A DNA stretch of 64,000 nucleotides. It comes from an uncultured Lachnospiraceae bacterium. Lineage in GTDB: Bacteria; Bacillota; Clostridia; Lachnospirales; Lachnospiraceae. Positions 36,609 through 46,600 of the stretch are shown here, in pieces. The first letter of the stretch is position 1, and each line of letters begins with the position of its first letter. Below the pieces are notes generated by a model. That model was not told the origin of the DNA. It was given only the letters and a program-made list of their open reading frames with translations, and did no database searches. The position numbers were made by a program, and so were the translations under genes. The stretch covers positions 24,249 through 88,248 of the forward strand of contig CANQHX010000001.1 of assembly GCA_947623905.1 (NCBI GenBank), written 5' to 3'.

Positions 36609-37859
36609 ATGAGAACAGTCATTTACAGCAAATACAATCAGAGCAGGACCCCCAGGTTTCAGACAAAGACGCTCATCTGTCAGGAGGAAGGACGGCAGTA
36701 CATTGAAAAGCGTCCCCTGAATGAGGAGGCCGCCGCCCATATCCGTCAGTTTCGGGACAATTATGAGCAGGTAAAAGATCTGTATCCCGCCATCCGTCTG
36801 GTGGAAGGGACTTTTGAAGAGGATTGTGTGCGCTATCCGTTTGTCCGGGGCACCGGCCTGGAGGAAGCGCTGTGCCGGGGATTGTCTTCCTGGGAGGAAT
36901 TGTTCGCGCGGATGAAGCAGATCTTTTCAAAGCTGTACGCGGCAGCTCCAAAGAACCGGTGCGAGTTTGCCTCCACCGGCGGATTTGCGGAAATGTTCGG
37001 AGAAGCGGACTGCAGCGGGATGGAATGTATCTCCCCCTGCAATCTGGATGTGATCTTCGACAATCTGGTGCTGCTGCCCGACGGCTCGGTAACCGCCTTC
37101 GACTATGAGTGGGTGTGTGATTTCCCTGTGCCGGAGCGCTATGTGATCTACCGGATCCTCTGCCATTTTTATGATAAATATCTGGCAGAGATCTCCGCCA
37201 GATACACGTTCGCCGCTTTTGTGGCGGAATTTGACTTTACAGACCGGGAACTGACCGTATTCCGGCAGATGGAGGACGCATTTATCCGGTACGCCTATAC
37301 AGGGGGCGAGCCGGCCTTCACGGACGCCCGTTACCAGAAAAAACGGGTCACCCTGGAAGAACTGGAGGACCACGCTTCGCTGGTGAAGGAGCGCGAGGAG
37401 GCCATCGCGCGCTATCAGGAGGTGCTGCAGGTGCTCCACGATACGGAAAAGGAATATCTGCTCACCATAGACCGTCTCAACGAGGCGGTGCGGATCAAGG
37501 AAGAAGTAGAACAGGTGCTCCATGATACAGAGAAGGAATATCTGCTCACCATAGACCGTCTCAATGACGCGGTGCGGATCAAGGAAGAGGCGGAAGGACT
37601 GCTCCACAACACGGAGAAGGAATACTTGCTTACCATAGACCGTCTCAACGAGGCGGTGCGGATCAAGGACGAGATGTACGCCCAGCTCATGCAGGCCAAC
37701 GAGATGCTTGCCGGCGTGAACCGGGCTTACGGGGAGACAAGCGCGGCCCTGCAGCAGAGCCGTGAGGAATGTCAGCGTATGCGCGCTTCCGTTTCCTGGA
37801 AGGTGACAAAGCCTCTGCGCGGCGTCGGACGGGCGCTTGGCCGCGGAAAGAAACAATGA
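36609..37859 (+). CDS. kinase-like protein with coiled-coil repeat, putative chain-length ruler
   Basis: 416 residues. Residues 1-255 look like an APH-type small-molecule kinase: N145-L-D147 and N152 form a variant HxDxxxxN catalytic loop (His replaced by Asn), and D165 in AFDYEW is the likely metal ligand. Residues 275-358 are three almost identical 28-residue units (exactly four heptads each) with EKEYLLTIDRLN, predicted coiled coil. The tail SWKVTKPLRGVGRALGRGKK is the basic amphipathic end often seen on glycan-assembly proteins and may touch the membrane. With the upstream methyltransferase it matches the parts of WbdD (methyltransferase, kinase, coiled-coil ruler) split in two. Function is inferred. 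Confidence 0.8.
   Translation: MRTVIYSKYNQSRTPRFQTKTLICQEEGRQYIEKRPLNEEAAAHIRQFRDNYEQVKDLYPAIRLVEGTFEEDCVRYPFVRGTGLEEALCRGLSSWEELFARMKQIFSKLYAAAPKNRCEFASTGGFAEMFGEADCSGMECISPCNLDVIFDNLVLLPDGSVTAFDYEWVCDFPVPERYVIYRILCHFYDKYLAEISARYTFAAFVAEFDFTDRELTVFRQMEDAFIRYAYTGGEPAFTDARYQKKRVTLEELEDHASLVKEREEAIARYQEVLQVLHDTEKEYLLTIDRLNEAVRIKEEVEQVLHDTEKEYLLTIDRLNDAVRIKEEAEGLLHNTEKEYLLTIDRLNEAVRIKDEMYAQLMQANEMLAGVNRAYGETSAALQQSREECQRMRASVSWKVTKPLRGVGRALGRGKKQ
37431..37682 (+). repeat. three in-frame 84-bp tandem repeats
   Basis: Units start at 37431, 37515 and 37599, each exactly 84 nt with a few substitutions. They encode the 28-residue coiled-coil units of the kinase-like protein. Gain or loss of a unit keeps the reading frame and changes rod length by four heptads. 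Confidence 0.92.
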
Positions 37860-37896
37860 GGACCGCGATGTTTTTACGTATGGGGGTGTAAGATCT

Positions 37897-38928
37897 ATGA
37901 AGGTCAGAAATTTTGTACAGGAATTTATCGCAGAGGAAGAAGGAAAACCCTTCGACAGCTGTCACGCCGCCACGCTGCTGCAGCTGGAGGATGACGTAGT
38001 GCTGGCCGCGTGGTTCGGCGGCAGTCATGAAAAGGGCCCGGATGTGGATATCTGGGTATCCAGACGGGTGAACGGAGCGTGGGAATTTCCCCGCAGGGCG
38101 GCCCAGGTGCGGGCTGTCGCCATGTGGAACCCGGTGCTGTTCCGGAAACAGGACGGCACGGTCGTACTGTTTTTCAAGGTGGGCGCTGCCATTCCCATAT
38201 GGAAGACTTATTTTGTGGAGAGCCGGGACGGCGGCGAGACCTTTACCGATCCTCAGGAACTGGTGCCGGGGGACTGCTCCGGCGGAAGGGGCCCGGTGAA
38301 GAACAAGCCGATCCGTTTAAAGGACGGTACCGTGCTGGCCCCTGCTTCCTTTGAGGGAGATACATGGGACGCTTTTGTGGACATTTCCACAGACGACTGC
38401 GCGACGTGGGAGATGAGCAGCCTTGTGCCCGTGCGCCGCGCGGGGACGGACTCCAGAGTCATGCACCGTCCTTACAACAAGCTCTGCCTGTTCGGCAAGG
38501 GCGTCATCCAGCCCACTCTGTGGCAGGATGACAAGGGGGACGTGCACATGTTCATGCGCAGCACCAGCTCCCGGATCTTCCGCAGCGACTCCGCCGACGG
38601 GGGACGTACCTGGTGTACCGCCTATGATACCGGCCTGCCCAACAATAACAGCGGCATCGATCTGGTGCGCATGAACAACGGCGACATCGTCCTGGTGTAC
38701 AATCCCAGGGAAAATCTGCCCGGTATGTTCAACGGCCCCCGCACACCCCTGACGGTGGCGGTGTCGAAGGACAACGGCGGGACCTTTACCCACCTGATCG
38801 ATCTGGAGACCCAGGAGGGCGCTTACTGTTACCCCGCCGTGATCTGCAATGATAAGAATGAAGTGCTGATCGCTTATACCTGGCAGCGGAAGAATATGGT
38901 ATTCTGCAAGCTGGAGTATGAGGAGTGA
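37897..38928 (+). CDS. sialidase-fold (BNR/Asp-box) protein, cytoplasmic
   Basis: 343 residues with three Asp-box type repeats (SRDGGETF, SADGGRTW, SKDNGGTF) of the six-bladed sialidase propeller, and conserved Arg and Tyr residues (NKPIRLKDG, EGAYCYPA). No signal peptide, so it should be cytoplasmic, unlike secreted scavenging sialidases. Families annotated exo-alpha-sialidase include enzymes on other sugars. Position at the end of the export operon suggests recycling or trimming of a glycan, or a lyase/hydrolase acting on a precursor. The start is ATG 37897 with GGGGGTG upstream. Confidence 0.75.
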   Translation: MKVRNFVQEFIAEEEGKPFDSCHAATLLQLEDDVVLAAWFGGSHEKGPDVDIWVSRRVNGAWEFPRRAAQVRAVAMWNPVLFRKQDGTVVLFFKVGAAIPIWKTYFVESRDGGETFTDPQELVPGDCSGGRGPVKNKPIRLKDGTVLAPASFEGDTWDAFVDISTDDCATWEMSSLVPVRRAGTDSRVMHRPYNKLCLFGKGVIQPTLWQDDKGDVHMFMRSTSSRIFRSDSADGGRTWCTAYDTGLPNNNSGIDLVRMNNGDIVLVYNPRENLPGMFNGPRTPLTVAVSKDNGGTFTHLIDLETQEGAYCYPAVICNDKNEVLIAYTWQRKNMVFCKLEYEE

Positions 38929-38935
38929 GAGGCAT

Positions 38936-40267
38936 ATGGAACAGATGACCCTTTTCGGGGGAGAGGAAACCCAGCCTCTGGCCGCCAGGCTGCGGCCCCG
39001 GACGCTGGAAGAATTTGTGGGGCAGACCCACCTGCTGGGGCAGGGGAAGGTGCTGCGCCGCCTCATTGAGAGCGATCAGATATCCTCCATGATCTTCTGG
39101 GGGCCTCCCGGCGTGGGAAAGACCACCCTTGCCCGGATCATCGCCAACCGCACCAACGCGTCTTTTATTGATTTTTCCGCTGTGACCAGCGGCATCAAGG
39201 AGATCCGCGGCGTGATGCAGCAGGCGGAGGGCAACCGGATGTACGGGGCGAGGACCATCGTATTCGTAGACGAGATCCACCGGTTCAACAAAGCCCAGCA
39301 GGACGCCTTCCTGCCCTTTGTGGAAAAGGGGAGCATCATCCTCATCGGCGCCACCACGGAAAATCCGTCCTTTGAGATAAACAGCGCTCTTCTTTCCCGG
39401 TGCAAGGTGTTTGTGCTCCAGGCGCTGAAGACGGAGGAGCTGACGGCTCTTCTGCGCCGGGCCCTGCAGGATCCCAGGGGGTTCGGCAACATGACGGTGC
39501 GCATATCCGATGAAATGCTGGAATTTCTCGCCAACTTTGCCAACGGCGACGCCCGCACGGCCCTGTCCACACTGGAGATGGTAGTGCTCAACGGCCAGGT
39601 GGACGGAAGCGGCGCCGTGACGGTGACAGAGGAGACGCTGGAGCAGTGTACATCCAAAAAATCCCTTCTGTATGACAAGAAGGGGGAGGAACATTACAAT
39701 CTTATTTCCGCCCTCCACAAGTCCATGCGCAATTCCGATCCTGACGCGGCAGTGTACTGGCTGGCCCGGATGCTGGAGGCGGGAGAAGATCCCCTGTATG
39801 TGGCCCGCAGGGTCGTACGGTTTGCCAGCGAGGACGTGGGCCTCGCGGATCCCAATGCCCTTTCCGTGGCCGTGGCGGCCTACCAGGCCTGCCATTTCCT
39901 GGGGATGCCGGAGTGCAGCGTCCATCTCACCCACGCGGTGGTGTACATGTCCATGGCCCCCAAGTCCAACGCTCTGTACGTGGCCTACGAGGAGGCAAAG
40001 CTGGACGCCATCGAGCATCTGGCGGAGCCGGTGCCCCTTGTGATCCGCAACGCGGTGACAGACCTGATGGGGCAGGTGGGCTACGGGAAAGGATACCAGT
40101 ACGCCCACGACACTGAGGACAAGCTGACAAACATGCAGTGCCTGCCGGATTCCCTTGCGGGCAGGGAGTATTACCGTCCCGCGGGAGAAGGACGGGAAGG
40201 AGCGTACAAAAAAAGACTGGAAGATATCAAGGCGTGGAAGAGAGAACACAAAAAACAGGATGAATAG
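38936..40267 (+). CDS. rarA: replication-associated recombination protein RarA
   Basis: AAA+ ATPase of the MgsA/RarA/WRNIP1 family, which acts at stalled replication forks. About 443 residues with Walker A GPPGVGKTT, Walker B IVFVDEIHRFNK, and the family C-terminal region including YGKGYQYAHD. ATG 38936 with GAGAGG at 38927-38932 fits the conserved N terminus (MEQMTLFGG) better than ATG 38918 inside the preceding gene. It is only loosely linked to the sugar operon. Confidence 0.94.
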   Translation: MEQMTLFGGEETQPLAARLRPRTLEEFVGQTHLLGQGKVLRRLIESDQISSMIFWGPPGVGKTTLARIIANRTNASFIDFSAVTSGIKEIRGVMQQAEGNRMYGARTIVFVDEIHRFNKAQQDAFLPFVEKGSIILIGATTENPSFEINSALLSRCKVFVLQALKTEELTALLRRALQDPRGFGNMTVRISDEMLEFLANFANGDARTALSTLEMVVLNGQVDGSGAVTVTEETLEQCTSKKSLLYDKKGEEHYNLISALHKSMRNSDPDAAVYWLARMLEAGEDPLYVARRVVRFASEDVGLADPNALSVAVAAYQACHFLGMPECSVHLTHAVVYMSMAPKSNALYVAYEEAKLDAIEHLAEPVPLVIRNAVTDLMGQVGYGKGYQYAHDTEDKLTNMQCLPDSLAGREYYRPAGEGREGAYKKRLEDIKAWKREHKKQDE

Positions 40268-40270
40268 AGA

Positions 40271-40303
40271 AAAAAACGCGGGCTGTCATGCCTGCGTTTT
40301 TTT
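40271..40303 (+). terminator. rho-independent terminator after rarA
   Basis: An 8-bp stem (ACGCGGGC with GCCTGCGT, one G-T pair), 6-nt loop and T7 run, just after the rarA stop. Flanking A and T runs extend the stem. Confidence 0.85.
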
Positions 40304-40326
40304 GTGCCATAGGAAAAATGGACGAG

Positions 40327-40414
40327 CGGAGATGGAGGGATTTGAACCCTCGCGCCGGTCACCCGGCCTGCCGCATTTCGAGTGCGGTCCCTTCAGCCGC
40401 TTGGGTACATCTCC
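40327..40414 (-). tRNA. tRNA-Ser (CGA)
   Basis: The minus strand folds as a class II tRNA: acceptor stem GGAGATG/CATCTCC with discriminator G, anticodon loop CTCGAAA (anticodon CGA), a long variable arm and the T arm GGTTCAAATCC. The 3' CCA is not encoded. A consensus promoter lies directly upstream. Confidence 0.95.
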
Positions 40415-40424
40415 ACAATCACAG

Positions 40425-40453
40425 ATTATAGCGGCAGCGGGGCAAAATGTCAA
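40425..40453 (-). promoter_or_regulatory. consensus promoter of tRNA-Ser
   Basis: Read on the minus strand: perfect TTGACA (40448-40453), 17-nt spacer, perfect TATAAT (40425-40430), then the tRNA 10 nt further on. Confidence 0.9.
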
Positions 40454-40531
40454 TGCGCAGATCGTTCAAGAATTTGTAATAATTCCGCTCTTTTTGAAAT
40501 GATAATTTAGTAATTTATGTAAACAAAATCA

Positions 40532-40561
40532 TTGCTAAATTTACGTAGGATATGCTATACT
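40532..40561 (+). promoter_or_regulatory. promoter of the M60 peptidase gene
   Basis: TTGCTA at 40532-40537 and an extended -10 (TGCTATACT ending at 40561) with an 18-nt spacer. The leader of about 100 nt holds a small 6-bp hairpin (40591-40614) and a good RBS (AAAGGGAG) before ATG 40666. No known riboswitch was recognised. Confidence 0.65.
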
Positions 40562-40665
40562 GAGACAACATATGGATATTTTAGGGTTAAGCTCCGCAGC
40601 GGCATATCCGGAGCGGCGGCCCTGTGTATATTGATATGTAATACGACAGAAAGGGAGAGTGAAGT

Positions 40666-43600
40666 ATGAAAAGAATGAAGAAGCTTGTTGCCTGGGTTTT
40701 GATGGCCGCCATGATCCTGACACAGAATCCGTTTGTGTATGCTGTGGAAGAAGGCACGCCCGGGACAGAGCAGACGCAGGAAGGTACCGGCCAGGTAAGG
40801 GTATCGATCGGCCGGGTACTGTTATTGCACAAATCAGTTACTTTTAATGTAGAACTCCTGGATCAGAATTCCGTCAGCATGGGAACCAGATATGTGACCA
40901 TGAACGCTGACGAATCTGCTCAGCAGGAATCTTTGTTCGCGGACTATGAAAAGCTTGCGCCGGGACAGTATACCCTGAAGATCAGTTCCACCGGATTTGC
41001 CACGTATACGCAGCAGCTGACAGTGGCTTCCCAGGGTGTGGAAGTAAAGGTCAATACCGGTTTTCTGGCAGGCAAGACCTATGATGAACAGACGCCTCAT
41101 CCCGGTGTCCTGCTCATCGGAGAAGTGACCGGCGACGGCGTTATCGACGACAGCGACAAGGCTGCTCTGGTAGATGCGATCGACGCGGGCACAGGGGCAG
41201 AGGAAGCTCCCGTGATGGATCTGAACGGAGACGGCAGCGTGGATCTGCTGGACCTGGATTATTTTACCAATGGATACAAGGAGCACCGTGACATTACGGC
41301 TACGCCCGAGACCTTTATCCCCACGTCCCTCATTCAGATACAGGCAGATGAAAAAACCATCGTGGAAGGCGATCTGAGCGTCCTGACAAAGAATGAAGGC
41401 TCTGTAGCCCTGAAGCCGGCCCAGGAAGGGGATATTTCCGAGCAGAATCCCGTATCCCTGAGCCTGGATGTGGCGGCGGAAGGAGAGACAGCCGAGATCG
41501 ACGGCATTGTGATCGAAACGGTTAAGGAAAATGCCATTACAGACGCGACCATTGAAGTGACATATGTGGAAGACGGCGAGGATAAGACCATTACGGTTCC
41601 CGTTCATACGGAAGCTATGGCCCTCACGGAGACCAACGCGGTAGCCACCATTGACGGAAACGGCAACATCCAGCTGGATCTGGGCGGCAAGATAGCGGTG
41701 AAGAAAGTAACACTGACGATCACCGGCACGAAGAACAATAACCTTGCCGAGATCTCTCAGGTAGAATTTGTAAATGGTATGGAAGATCGTATCCCCGACC
41801 CGGTTACAGACATTCCGGAGGGCATGGGACTGGAGGCAGGCAGCGCGGAGTTTACCGTGACATGGGATCCCTGCACCAATGTGACCGGTTATGATGTAAA
41901 GATCCAGTGCGGCGATCAGATAGAGGTTGTGGACGTTGTGACCAACTCCCTTACCGTCACGTCTTTCGGCGGGGATAAGCTGCTCAACTATACTACCTAT
42001 ACGGTAAGCGTGCAGTCCAAGAACGGAACATGGCGCAGCGGTTTCTGCGCGCCCCAGGATGTTACGCCCAAACCGAAGGGAAAGCCCGAACCGCCCGACA
42101 ACGTGGTGGCCACCGGCAAATACAGGGGCATAGCAGTTTCCTGGAAGGCAATGAAGGATACGGTATCCTATAACGTTTATTACAAGGAGAGCTCTGCTCA
42201 GTACTATACCGTTGCCAACAGCGAGCCGATCACCGGCAATACATACACCATTACGGAGCTGGAAGCAAACAAGGATTATACCGTGATGGTCAAGGGCGTC
42301 AACGAATATGGTGAAAGTGACGGTTCTATTCCCAGTTCCGCAAGGACGCTGGACATCAACCCCGCGGTGGTTCCCCAGTATAAGCTGATCAACAGAGGCG
42401 GGCCTCAGACAGACGACTGCCATATCATCAGCGCCACTCATACGGGAGAAATGATGGAAAGCCCGCTGGATGCGGACCAGAGCGCCAAGAGCGCGTGGGG
42501 TACGATAGACAAGAACGCGTCATCCTATTATCTCAAGAGGATCTGGAATGACGGCGGCTTCTGGAATCTGGGCAATAACGGCCTGTTCTTTGAATTTGAC
42601 AAGGAATATAAAATGGATACCATCCGGATCCAGCAGACCACGCCAGGCGACACCGGCATTTTCTACTGCCGGATGAATTACTGGGACGCAAAAGGAAATA
42701 AAGGAGAGGTGGCAGAGTTCCATCCCTCTCAGATGAAAGATTCAGAGGGCAGGCTTTACTACCTGCTGAAACTGGATACCCCCATCACCGCCCAGAAGAT
42801 CCAGATCGGCCTGGGCAGATATCAGGCTACGTCTGACGGCACCATCGCCGTATCGGAAGTCTATTTCTACGATTACGATCCTCTCATGGAGGAGATCATG
42901 GGGCTCTACACCGATGATCTGCACACCGTGCTGAAAAAAGAGGTAGATCAGACGACCATCGATGAACTGCGGAAGAAGATCAATACTCCCGAAGCCATCA
43001 GCAATGAATGCTCTCCCGAGCTGGATGCGATGGAACGTGAGCTGCAGACCGCGGAGAAGATCCTCCGGGATGAGAAGCTGCAGCCTTCCGTGGAGATCCA
43101 CAGCGGTATTACGACAAAAGATGAGAACAGAGGCTTCGGCGGCCTCAACGCATGGCAGCCGCTGGGCGTTATCGGCGCGGCAGGTGAGTCGATCACCGTG
43201 TATGTAGGACACAGCAGGCTGAAGACAGGGGCGGACTCCGGTCTTACCCTTGTGGCTACGCAGTATCATGCCGAGTCAAACGCGCTTGTAAGAGAAGTAC
43301 AGAACCTGAAGGTCGGCGCCAACACCGTTAACATTCCCAGGATATGGACCACCGATAAAGAATCCGGCGGCGCATTGTATGTACAGTACAGAGGCGATAC
43401 TTCTACAAAGGACCGCTTTGCCGTTCGTGTAAGCGGCGGCGTGAGCGTACCTGTACTGGATCTGTATCAGGTTACCGATCCTGCTGTCAAGCTGGAAAAG
43501 GCCACCGCGTATGTGGAAGCGCTGGAGACTTACGTGAGCCAGATGCCGGCCAATCATGAGAAATATCATAAGGGTTCGGCAAACGCGTATGTAAACAAAT

Positions 43601-46600
43601 ATGATTACGAAAAAGAAAACTGTATCCTCGGCGCGTCCGATGTGATGCTGGATACCATGATGCTGTCCCTGCCCGCGCAGCAGATCCTCAGCAGCGCAGG
43701 GGAAGGCACCGCGCAGCAGAAAGCTGAGCAGATCGTCAAGGGCGCGGAGGCCATGGAAAAAATGATGGACCTGTTCTATCAGCACAAAGGCCTCAACAGA
43801 AACGCCAAGGAAGCCAGGGACCGCTATCCCGACAGACATCTGAACATCCGTTATCAGAGAATGTTCTCCGGCGCGTTCATGTACGCCAGCGGCAATCATA
43901 TCGGTATCGAGTATCCCGAGACAGCAGGCATCTTCAGCTGTAAGGGAGTTGTGACGGACGAACTGGGCAGATATGTCAGCGGCAATTATTTCGGATGGGG
44001 CATCGCCCATGAGATCGGCCATGACATCAACCAGGGAACCTACAGCATCGCGGAGATCACAAACAACTACTTTGCCGTGCTGGCACAGGCCAATGAGACA
44101 AATGACGGCGTGCGGTTCAAATATGATGAGGTATATAAGAAAGTAACCTCCAATACAAAGGGCCGCGCATCCAATGTATTTACCCAGCTGGGCATGTACT
44201 GGCAGCTGCATCTGGCATATGATAACGGCTACAACTATATGACGTATGACGATCCTGAGACGCAGCTGAAGAATCTGTTCTTTGCAAGGGTCGACACGTA
44301 TGCGAGAGACGTGAAAAAAGCTCCCGCTCCCGGCAATATCCCCCTTACACTGGCAGGAAACGTGGAGCAGGATCTGATGCGTCTCGCCTGCGCGGCAGCA
44401 GAAAAGAACATCCTTCCTTTCTTTGAGCGCTGGGGAAAAACGCCTGACGAGGGAACCATTCTGTATGCAAGTCAGTTTGCCGCAGAGACGAGAGCGATCT
44501 ACTACGTCAATGATGAAGCAAGGGTTTACCGGCTGGAGAATAGCGGCAGCAGTCTTAATACAGACGGCACCACTGAGGCGGTGGCAGACACTGCCAAGGC
44601 AACCGTGGATGCGGACAATGCCAACCAGGTGAACTTCCAGCTGGCAGCAAAAGACAATATTCCGGCAGAGGACATACTGGGTTATGAGATCACACGGTGC
44701 ATCACATCCGGCGGTACGGTGGAAAAACAGGTAGTGGGCTTTACCACATCCGATACGTACAGCGACGTGGTCGCTACGATCAACAACCGGGTAGTGACTT
44801 ATGAGGTGGCTGTGGTCGACAAGTATCTCAACCGCTCTGCCGCGAAGGTGCTGGATCCTATCAAGATCGAGCATGACGGCAGTCTGGATAAGACATACTG
44901 GACCGTTCACAACAAAGTAGATGAAAATGATGATAAGGAAGAAGCAACCCTTGTACCCGTAAGCACTCCGGAACCTCAGAAGGGTACAAAGGATGATCCT
45001 TGTGATCCCGTACCGACAGATCCTCTGACAGAGACCATCGACAATAAGGTGAGCACCGTCTATACGGCTTCTGTAAAGGGAGAAGAAGGCAACATTTTTG
45101 TTGAATTCAACCAGACCGAAGAGATCACCGGTTTCAAGTACACCGCAGGCGCGTCCGATCCGATAGGTGAATACACAGTTTCCGTAAAAGATGAGAACGG
45201 CGAATGGGCGCAGGTAGACGCGGGTACCCTGGGCGGAAGCAAGACGGTGTATTTCGCAAATGACGATCAGAAATATGTAAGTACATACGGAACAGACAGC
45301 GTGAAGCTGACGGTAAAGGCGGCACAGGGAGACGTGATCTCCATTGCCGAACTGGACTTTTTGGGCGTGACAGGCGATAACGTAGATTTTATACGGACAG
45401 AAGATGTGAATACGACCATCGGCCGGTTGGGCAGCGCATTCCAGTACGGTGACAAAGAAGAAGATGTGATCCCCGAAGGTTCCATTGTATTTGCCGGATC
45501 TTACAAGGGTAATCCTGCTTATAACGTAGTGATACTGTATGATCAGGATGGCAATATCGTAGGCGGTATCGACAGTGAAGGCGCGCTGAAAGCATATCAG
45601 ATCGTCATGGCTGACGTACCGGAGAATGGAGATATACAGGATGTAGCAAACGGTACATGGATCTACTGGATCGAGCCCGATGAAATAGACGGAGCAGGTT
45701 TGGAAGAAATAACGAAGGTCCGTGCGGAGCTGTATCGTGTGAACAACGCTCAGACCAATGAAGGACAGAGGCTTGTCAGCGATTCCCTGTTCGCGGATAT
45801 GCCGGCGTTTGCGGAACTGCCGGATATCACCCTCAAGAGCAGCAGCGCGGCAGCACTTGAGACGGCTTCCAATGAAATAGCCGTTGTCAGCTACGGTACC
45901 GCAAAACTCAGACAGGCAGCATATCAGGCAGGCGGCGTATCCGCTGTTACCTTGAACAAGACGGACTACGAGAATATGGCGGAGCTGGGAGCAGTGCTTA
46001 ACGGCGCGGCAGCCAGCAGTTCCGTTCAGCTGTCCCTTCAGGGCGATGCGAATGCAGATGGCGTGCTGGAGTTTGTATTTGATGAAGGCGTATCCGCGAA
46101 GGTAACGGAATATCGTTATCAGAAGGATACCGGTCTCCTGAATATTTATATTGCCGGCGCATCCGGCCTGTTTGCCGACAACACAGAGACGAAGCTGGGC
46201 AATGTGAAACTTGCGATCGGGTCTGCTGAGGAAGAAGTCGCTATGAGTGTTACCGCGGCAGAAAATGCTGTCAGGACGGTTACAGGCAGAACGCTTAAGA
46301 CTCTGGAAGGTCTTTCCTGTCCCGATGCGGTTTCCCTTTCGGTACGTCCCAAGGAGGATCCGGTAACGCCTCCGGATGCAGTGACAGGTGTTGAGGCAAA
46401 GGACGGTACCGGCAAGAATGTCGATCTTCAGCTCAGCGAGCTTGGAGATGCGGATATTGCGGCTCCGCTGCAGACGGAAGACGGACTGAAGGCGGCTCTC
46501 GGAGAAGCGGACGTAAGCGGTCTGGAACTGGAAGAAGCGGTAGAGCTTATTGCAAAGAACAAGCCGGAAACTCCTCTGACTCTTACATTTACGGTTCCCG

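Noticed and set aside
36609..37400. Aminoglycoside phosphotransferase (resistance gene)
   Set aside because: The kinase-like loop is similar, but the catalytic His is replaced, the protein carries a coiled-coil rod and basic tail, and the setting is a glycan operon.
40562..40665. Riboswitch in the M60 leader
   Set aside because: Only one small 6-bp hairpin is present; no conserved core of a c-di-GMP or other known riboswitch was recognised.
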